DNA of 23,625 nucleotides from Carex sylvatica (lineage: Eukaryota > Streptophyta > Magnoliopsida > Poales > Cyperaceae): NCBI GenBank assembly GCA_964058845.1, contig CAXKVR010000298.1:1-23625 (forward strand). The letters are read 5' to 3'. Every line of letters begins with the position of its first letter. Position 1 is the stretch's first letter. Made by a program: the position numbers and the translations under genes. Positions 19,201-23,625 of the stretch are shown here, one piece after another. The notes beneath the pieces were generated by a model. That model was given only the letters and a program-made list of their open reading frames with translations. It did not search any database and had not been told where the DNA came from.

Positions 19201-20260
19201 CTGCATTTACAATCATGGGATAAGACTTATCAGGACCCAGGAACTCGTACCTGAGGTTAGATGGCAGAGGCTTGAGCTCAGGAGTTGGATGCTCTGTCTG
19301 GCTATTGACACGGTCCGTGTCAGATGTGTCCGACCCGTGTAGCACCCTCGTGTCAGCCTTGTCCGACTCGACCTCGCTGTTCTGGTTTGCGGAAAGTGAT
19401 GTACGGTCCGTGTGGGATCCATCCGGTCCGTGTCCCTGGTTCTCCAGATTGGCAGTTCGCGCATCTGCTGCACAAATTGACCCCAATTCGCCTGTTTCAA
19501 CCTGCAACTCGGATAAGAAATCAGAATGGTACCTTAACGAATGTTCAACTTTCTTAAGAAAGTAGTCTTCGGCCAAGTCGGTCAGGCAATCTTCGAGCAC
19601 ATCAATCCGAAAACAAGACTCGGTTGGTGATGGATATTTCATGGCGCGGTCTATTTGAAATTTCACTCTTTCCCCACCAAAGTTCAGAGTCAGTGTTCCT
19701 TGACACACATCGATTATAGCACCTGCAGTTCTCAGAAAAGGTCGTCCCAGAATAATGGGGACTTCCTTATCTTCTTCCATTTCCATTACAACAAAATCAA
19801 CAGGTACAAAGTACTTACCAACCTGAACAGGTACATCTTCCACTATGCCAAGTGGAAGTCGTACCGAGGAGTCCGCCAGCTGTAATGTCATTCGCGTGGG
19901 TCTAAGCTCGCCTACCCCCATTCGATCAAATATGGTGCGCGGCATGAGACTCACGCTTGCTCCCAAATCGCATAGAGCCTTTTTGATTGTAGCTTTCCCT
20001 ATAATGCAAGGAATGGAAAACTTACCTGGGTCATCCAGTTTGGGTGGTAGCTCATTCTGCAAGATGGCACTGCACTGCTCTGTCAATTTCACCGTCTCGT
20101 GTCCTCCCAAGCTCCTCTTGTTGGATAAGATGTCTTTCAGAAACTTGGCATAGGTAGGCATTTGGACCAAAGCCTCGGTGAATGGAATAGTGATGTGCAG
20201 TTGTTTGAGAACATTGGCGAATTTAGCGAATTGCTCATTCAATTTGTTATCAGCTAGTCT
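16280..20260 (-). CDS. Gypsy pol: protease, RT, RNase H, integrase
   Basis: The frame continues that of gag directly after the TAA at 20263-20261 and has no ATG at its start. Numbering from 20242 gives 1320 residues. Aspartic protease: DLGAS at 92-96. Reverse transcriptase about 400-620, with [18 protein letters not shown] and the catalytic FMDD at 566-569. RNase [10 protein letters not shown] near 714, E754, [10 protein letters not shown] near 780 and ADHLSR near 823. Integrase: zinc site H955/H962/C993/C996 and DD35E core D1025, D1084, E1120. The domain order is Ty3/gypsy. All key residues are present and there is no internal stop. Two linkers (about 262-320 and 857-890) carry the motif-encoded peptides DTDRV, HTDRT and ADTRV. 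Confidence 0.95.
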   Translation of the reverse strand, partial: RLADNKLNEQFAKFANVLKQLHITIPFTEALVQMPTYAKFLKDILSNKRSLGGHETVKLTEQCSAILQNELPPKLDDPGKFSIPCIIGKATIKKALCDLGASVSLMPRTIFDRMGVGELRPTRMTLQLADSSVRLPLGIVEDVPVQVGKYFVPVDFVVMEMEEDKEVPIILGRPFLRTAGAIIDVCQGTLTLNFGGERVKFQIDRAMKYPSPTESCFRIDVLEDCLTDLAEDYFLKKVEHSLRYHSDFLSELQVETGELGSICAADARTANLENQGHGPDGSHTDRTSLSANQNSEVESDKADTRVLHGSDTSDTDRVNSQTEHPTPELKPLPSNLRYEFLGPDKSYPMIVNAGLDSDQTTQLLEKLKIHKGALGYSIKDLKGIHPSICSHRILLEDDHKPSVEHQRRLNPNLKEVVKKEIFKLLDAGIIYPISDSKWVSPIHVVPKKGGATVVRNEKNELIQTRVVSGYRMCVDYRKLNAATRKDHFPLPFVDQLLERLASHSYFCYLDGYSGFFQIPIHPNDQEKTTFTCPYGTFAYRRMPFGLCNAPATFQRAMMAIFSDFIENEVGVFMDDFSVYGVCFDTCLANLCKILQKCEDVNLILNWEKCHFMVQEGVVLGHVVTSKGIEVDKAKIEVIEKLEIPTSVKGVRSFLGHAGFYRRFIKDFSKIAKPLTNLLIKDSDFIFTDDCVQSFCKLKEALISAPILQLPDWSLPFELMCDASDYAVGAVLGQRKDSKPCAIYYASKVLDPAQMNYTTTEKELLAIVFALDKFRSYLVGSKIVIYTDHAALRYLLSKQDAKPRLIRWILLLQEFDIEIKDKKGVENTVADHLSRLRWEDMGNANLPINDSFPDEHLLSVQGIPDTDRTDSHTGRVIHHQSRTTSDTVRISTQSTPWYADIANFLVSGAFPSTMTYQQKKKLRSDARYYFWDDPYLFKAGVDSIYRRCVPYEETRSILEHCHSSAYGGHASFSKTATKVLQSGFFWPSIFRDARTFVSSCDKCQRTGNITRRHEMPLHSILEVELFDVWGIDFMGPFPSSCGYEYILVAVDYVSKWVEAVACRKADSNAVKQLFNDIIFPRFGVPRTVISDGGKHFINRQFANLLSRHGVTHKVTTSYHPQSNGQAEISNREIKSILEKTVARTRKDWSLKLNDALWAYRTAFKTPIGMSPFKLVYGKPCHLPVELEHKAYWATRTINMDMVAAGEKRILDLHELEELRLQAYENARIYKERTKQVHDKRITPREFSKGNLVLLFNSRLRLFPGKLKSRWSGPFQVTNVYHYGAIEIASSDGRIFKVNGQRLKHYIADHPQTERFEQTLFDPASADT
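17595..17670. repeat. Motif sites in the RNase H-integrase linker
   Basis: ATACGGACCGTGT (17595), a decayed copy (17616), ACACGACCCGTGT (17637) and GTACGGTCCGTGT (17658) are each 21 bp apart. They encode linker residues about 857-884 of pol, between the RNase H and integrase domains. Confidence 0.88.
19308..19433. repeat. Motif sites in the protease-RT linker
   Basis: The pair ACACGGTCCGTGT (19308) and GTCCGACCCGTGT (19328) is 20 bp apart, and the pair GTACGGTCCGTGT (19401) and ATCCGGTCCGTGT (19421) is 20 bp apart. Weaker partial copies lie between them. They encode pol residues about 270-312, outside the protease and RT cores. Confidence 0.85.
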
Positions 20261-20263
20261 TTA
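20261..20263 (-). other. In-frame TAA between gag and pol
   Basis: Gag and pol share the same reading frame, and only this stop separates them. The bases after it are AGACTA, not a known plant readthrough context such as CARYYA. It differs by one transition from a glutamine codon. Confidence 0.9.
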
Positions 20264-22162
20264 GGGGAAAGGGACAGGGGGCCGGTATGGTGGTGGTTTC
20301 ACGGTCTCTTTCTGCCGACTGTCTGTATCCTTCTGTACGACCCGTGTGTCAGTTGCACGGTCCGTGTGCGATACTGTGCTTTCAAGATCCGCTGGAGGTG
20401 TGGACTCGACATGGTCAGGGTTCTCAGGCTGAGGTTGCACGACCCGTGTGGAGTCTGTACGGTCCGTGTGCACAGTGGTAGTTTCACTCTCAGTGGGTCG
20501 TGTGGCTTCGGCACGACCTGGATTTCCCTCTTTTGGTGGGTCTGATACGGGCCGTGTAAAGTCTGTACGGTCCGTATGCGTGGTAGTCTGGTCAGAGGGT
20601 ACAACAAGTCCTTGATAATGGGTCCCACTTCTCAGATCCATTGCTTTTATTTCTCCTCTGGGATTTACTTCAGGTTGGCTGGGAAGCTGTCCAGGTGGAG
20701 TGTGGTTACCCATGTGTTCCATCATCAACTTATTCTGAGCAAGTATCTGAGCGTTCATTGTTTGCATTTGTTGCATTTGCTCGAACATCATCTGGTTCAT
20801 CTTGCCCTGCTCATTCATGAAATTACTCACCACGGGAGCAACAGGTGGAGAGGTGTATGGCTTGGGAGGATTTGGATGAGGCGCTCGGTTGTTCTGATTT
20901 GGGAAGGAGGCATTCTGGTAGAAGTTCCTGTTGTTGTTGTTGCCAGAAGAGTTGTTGAAGGATGAAGAAGACTCATTGTTGAAGGATGGGTTGGAAGTGT
21001 TGTTGAACGGTGGATTAGAAGTGTTTTGTTGCCATCTCCAGTTTTGTCGCTCAACCGGGTCCTTGGAGTACGATCGGTTGTAAGGAGGTTTCGGGAAGTA
21101 TGATGGTTCATTGTTGAGAGAATGGACTTGTTCGGTGTCTCCATCATCTTGCGCCATTGGGCATTGCTCATACGCATGTCCTTGATCGCCGCACATGACA
21201 CATGGTTGTGGTTGTTGGCTTGCAACCGCCTTCACGCTCATCTTGTCAAATGCTCTCTGCATAGCATCTATTTTGGCGGTTAGGGCAGTGATCTGATCCA
21301 CTTCAAATTTGCCGCCACCTCCTGGGCGAGTGTTGTCGCGACCGGACCATTGTTGATTCTGAGCCATGCTGTCAATCAAATGCATAGCCTCGCGAGGTTC
21401 CCTTGACATAAGAGCTCCACCTGCAACAGCATCAACAGATATATGAGTGCTTTCAGTTAAACCATCGTAAAAGGTTTGGATCAAAAGCCAATCAGGGAGA
21501 CCATGGTGGGGACAAGAATACTGTAACTCCCTAAACCTTTCCCAGGACTCATTCAGGGGTTCATCAGACATTTGCCTAAAGCCAGTTAGTTGGGTTCTTA
21601 CCTTAGCAGTTCGTTTATGAGGGAAAAACCTAGTCAAAAATGAATCAGACAATTCCCTCCAGTTGGTAATAGAATCCCTTGGTAATGACCCTAACCATTT
21701 CTTGGCTTTATCCCTAAGTGTGAAAGGAAACAAAGCAAGTTTAATGTAATCAGACTGTGCCCCATTAGTCTTAATGGTGGTACAACACTCGAGAAAAGTT
21801 TGGAGATGAGTGTGTGGATCTTCATGATCCAAGCCATTGAAGGTGTTCTGCTGCACAATGTTGACAATGCCCGGATTTAAGGCCGGTTGTTGCCCTGGAA
21901 TTCTCGGCAGCCGGATTGCACCTCGCACGTCTCCAGCTCGAGGCACATTGAACTTGCGAAGAGTCCTTGGTTGAAAACCGTGCATGCTCATATCATCCAT
22001 GTCGTCAGTCAGAAATTCCTCCCCTTCCTTCTCCCCTTCACTCTTTGAATGTTGGCTGTGGTGCTCAGAGTGTACGGACCGTGTGTCTCTTGCACGACCC
22101 GTGTGAGGATGTTGTTGGCCAGGGGGTACGGTTGTCAGGTTCGGATCGGGTAGGGCAGCCAT
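20261..22162 (-). CDS. Gypsy gag
   Basis: 633 residues from the first ATG, ending at a TAA. The retrotransposon gag domain is at about 100-270 (KKWLGSLPRDSITNWRELSD, FLTRFFP, ESWERFRELQYSCPHHGL and FYDGL are Athila-like). A zinc knuckle is at C321-x2-C324-x4-H329-x4-C334. An Asn-rich stretch (about 380-425), a Met/Gln-rich stretch (about 450-485) and a variable C-terminal tail (520-620) follow. The tail holds repeated HTDRTD..TRVV peptides encoded by motif pairs. Gag would form the particle shell and bind RNA. The end, PPYRPPVPFP, is directly followed by the stop and then by the pol frame. In Athila elements gag and pol are usually one ORF, so the stop looks like a single nonsense mutation at the junction. 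Confidence 0.93.
   Translation of the reverse strand: MAALPDPNLTTVPPGQQHPHTGRARDTRSVHSEHHSQHSKSEGEKEGEEFLTDDMDDMSMHGFQPRTLRKFNVPRAGDVRGAIRLPRIPGQQPALNPGIVNIVQQNTFNGLDHEDPHTHLQTFLECCTTIKTNGAQSDYIKLALFPFTLRDKAKKWLGSLPRDSITNWRELSDSFLTRFFPHKRTAKVRTQLTGFRQMSDEPLNESWERFRELQYSCPHHGLPDWLLIQTFYDGLTESTHISVDAVAGGALMSREPREAMHLIDSMAQNQQWSGRDNTRPGGGGKFEVDQITALTAKIDAMQRAFDKMSVKAVASQQPQPCVMCGDQGHAYEQCPMAQDDGDTEQVHSLNNEPSYFPKPPYNRSYSKDPVERQNWRWQQNTSNPPFNNTSNPSFNNESSSSFNNSSGNNNNRNFYQNASFPNQNNRAPHPNPPKPYTSPPVAPVVSNFMNEQGKMNQMMFEQMQQMQTMNAQILAQNKLMMEHMGNHTPPGQLPSQPEVNPRGEIKAMDLRSGTHYQGLVVPSDQTTTHTDRTDFTRPVSDPPKEGNPGRAEATRPTESETTTVHTDRTDSTRVVQPQPENPDHVESTPPADLESTVSHTDRATDTRVVQKDTDSRQKETVKPPPYRPPVPFP
20335..20577. 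repeat. Four motif pairs in the gag C-terminal tail
   Basis: The pairs start at 20335/20355, 20437/20457, 20491/20511 and 20545/20565; each pair is spaced exactly 20 bp. Successive pairs are 102, 54 and 54 bp apart, all multiples of three, so the reading frame is kept. In most pairs one member is type A and the other type B. Confidence 0.9.
22072..22104. repeat. Motif pair in the gag N-terminus
   Basis: GTACGGACCGTGT (22072) and GCACGACCCGTGT (22092), 20 bp apart, encode gag residues about 20-30 (HTGRARDTRSV), before the conserved gag domain. Confidence 0.88.
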
Positions 22163-22205
22163 GTTGAGAGGTGGTTGTGCAGGAACAGGTGGGTCGAGAG
22201 GGGTT

Positions 22206-22239
22206 ACACGGACCGTATCAGAATTTGTGTGGTCCGTGT
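22206..22239. repeat. Motif pair upstream of the gag ATG
   Basis: ACACGGACCGTAT (22206) and GTGTGGTCCGTGT (22227) are 21 bp apart. They lie 44-77 bases before the gag start codon, within an open frame that joins gag. Confidence 0.85.
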
Positions 22240-22306
22240 CAAGTACTGGGCCCCTACTCCTCAGATGGTAATCGCTCTTTGGAGGTAGTTTGAATTCCAG
22301 CTTGTT

Positions 22307-22330
22307 CCTGAGAGAGATAAAATAAGAACA
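22307..22330 (-). promoter_or_regulatory. Possible 3' splice site in the gag leader
   Basis: Minus strand: a pyrimidine-rich TTCTTATTTTATCTCTCTCAG ends at 22308, followed by G. The frame from here is open through 49 codons into the gag ATG. It has the form of a good acceptor; no matching donor could be fixed, so the use of this site is speculative. Confidence 0.3.
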
Positions 22331-22397
22331 GAAAAGATAAAGATTAAAAATCTAGATTAACTAAATTAAGCAAAAATCCAGAAAACAAATGATGCCG

Positions 22398-22415
22398 TCC
22401 CCGGCAACGGCGCCA
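22398..22415 (-). other. Gypsy primer-binding site (tRNA-Asp)
   Basis: The + strand TCCCCGGCAACGGCGCCA equals the 3' end of plant tRNA-Asp(GUC), so the element RNA is complementary to it over 18 bases. It lies 6 bases from the LTR edge. Athila elements typically use tRNA-Asp. Confidence 0.92.
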
Positions 22416-22752
22416 AAAACTTGTTCACACAAAAGCGTATGGTACAAAGTTTCAGTACAGCAAGCTGTACCTTTTAACCTTTAATACACCTTCGGTTCAG
22501 ACTGCAAGTGCACAGTCCTATCGAGTAGTATATCGTCGGGTATCGATCACAGGGACGGTTCAAATCTAAACCGGACTCTACTTAAATCAGTTAAAGGCTA
22601 GAAGTGAGAAATGGTTGGTTTTTGGTATTTAATTCCTAATCAATTCAATAACAGTAATTAAATGAAAGACAGTAAATAAACTTAGTGAAAATCAATAATA
22701 AAAGGCGTTTCCAGGGTTTCAGACTTATCTCAGTTCTGCCTCTCAGTCCCTG

Positions 22753-22866
22753 ACACGGACCGTGTAATTTCTGACACGGGTCGTATCAGCTTACACGGAC
22801 CGTGTAGTTTCCTACACGGGTCGTATCAGATTACACGGACCGTGTACTGTCGTACACGGGTCGTGT
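22753..22866. repeat. Six-site alternating motif array in the 5' LTR
   Basis: The same A-B-A-B-A-B order and 21/19 spacing as at 11555-11668. The first site is a perfect ACACGGACCGTGT here, while the 3' LTR copy has CGTAT. Confidence 0.92.
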
Positions 22867-23568
22867 GGACTTCGAGTTAATGCACCAGTCACTGTTTCTT
22901 TACGTGGGTCCTTTGTGTAGGGTTCAACTGACCAGACCTAATGTTTCTAAACCTCAACTGTCGTATGTTGGTTTATCGACTTGGTATGGAATCTGCAATA
23001 TCTGCTCTCTTTGGCCTCTAAACCTCAACTGTCGTATATTGGTTCGAGTTACCAAGTTACTTGTTTGGAATACTAAAGGTAACCTCTTATCCGTCGATAA
23101 GAGGAAATGTTCACCTTCCGGCTACTAGTTGGTTTCCCCTGTCGGATCACTAATCCTACCTCATGTACTTAGTCTGGTTGCAAGATCAAATTGGACACAG
23201 TACCTTGATGTGACCTCATCTAGTGGTCAAACCAAATAATAATCAAGCAATTCAAACTAAGCAATTAAAATCAATCACAATCAAGTAAACACAAATTTCA
23301 ACGTAAAAATTCAATAACTAGATGCAAAACAAAACATTCGATTACATCTTAACCCTAGAAACAAATAAAACTACTCAAACATAGTAGTAAAACAGATAAC
23401 AAAGATAAAAGAATAAGAATTCATGCTAAAACCGAAGTACAAAGGAGATCCACAATAAAAACTCGCGTCTTTTGCTTCTCAACTTCGTCTCCAAGCAATA
23501 GCCGTCAATCTCTAACCCTAGAATTGTCTCTCTGCTCCAGAATTCCTTTTCTGGTGCAAGAAATCTCG

Positions 23569-23576
23569 TTTATATA
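23569..23576 (-). promoter_or_regulatory. LTR TATA box (5' LTR copy)
   Basis: TATATAAA on the minus strand, identical to the box in the other LTR. It is the predicted promoter of the gypsy genomic RNA, which would start near 23540. Confidence 0.7.
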
Positions 23577-23625
23577 GACTTTTGCCGACTTTCCATCCCT
23601 CAGATTTCTTTCCAGAACTCCAGAT

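Larger units (their letters stand above)
11224..23625 (-). mobile_element. Athila-type Ty3/gypsy retrotransposon, nearly complete
   Basis: Minus-strand order: 5' LTR (22422 to beyond 23625), tRNA-Asp primer site, gag, protease-RT-RNase H-integrase, a third ORF, polypurine tract, 3' LTR (11224-12845). The RT-before-integrase order is Ty3/gypsy; the tRNA-Asp primer, the gag type, the large size and the extra ORF after pol are Athila traits. It sits in the copia RNase H frame after GCTGT (11219-11223), the expected 5-bp target duplication. If the right LTR is as long as the left, the element ends about 415 bp beyond the window and measures about 12.8 kb. LTR identity is about 99.4% by eye, so the insertion is recent. 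Confidence 0.92.
22422..23625 (-). repeat. Gypsy 5' LTR (truncated by the window edge)
   Basis: It matches 11224-12430 of the other LTR with about seven substitutions and a 3-bp deletion. It carries the same six motif sites and the TATATAAA box. The U3 part with the 91-bp repeats is beyond the window. Being upstream of gag, this copy drives transcription. Confidence 0.93.

Overview
The window is nuclear DNA of a flowering plant. It has short spliced genes with GT-AG introns, AT-rich intergenic DNA full of microsatellites and fold-back MITEs, tRNA-derived SINE relics, and LTR retrotransposons of plant-specific lineages. I cannot name the species.

Layout, left to right. (1) 1-1616: the 3' end of a WD40-repeat gene on the + strand. 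Only its last exon (1522-1616) is visible; the intron before it holds two related fold-back MITEs and AT repeats. (2) 2507-3336 and 5252-6149: two tandem two-exon genes for small secreted proteins of the plant invertase / pectin methylesterase inhibitor fold. They share an identical intron position and phase, and each intron carries an antisense SINE-like relic. (3) 7816-11223: a decayed Ty1/copia retrotransposon (+ strand) with a 5' LTR, tRNA-iMet primer site, truncated gag, protease, integrase, reverse transcriptase and the start of RNase H, broken by many nonsense codons and some frameshifts. (4) 11224 to beyond the right edge: a large, young Ty3/gypsy element of Athila type on the minus strand, inserted into the copia RNase H region. 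It has near-identical LTRs (about 7 substitutions and one 3-bp indel in about 1.2 kb by eye), a tRNA-Asp primer site, a polypurine tract, gag and pol in one frame split by a single TAA, and a third ORF downstream of pol.

The most striking signal is a 13-bp CpG-containing near-palindrome, ACACGGACCGTGT (type A) or ACACGGGTCGTGT (type B, reverse complement ACACGACCCGTGT). It recurs about 50 times in the gypsy element. Sites mostly come in pairs or runs spaced 19-21 bp start to start, about two turns of the DNA helix. They lie in the LTR (U3 and R/U5), in the leader, in the pol-ORF3 spacer and inside gag-pol, where they fall only in the linkers between conserved domains. The same motif occurs in the LTR, gag and integrase-RT linker of the unrelated copia element beside it. 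I read this as a candidate shared regulatory or anti-silencing site system of LTR retrotransposons in this plant. That function is inference; the sites, spacings and positions are read directly from the sequence.
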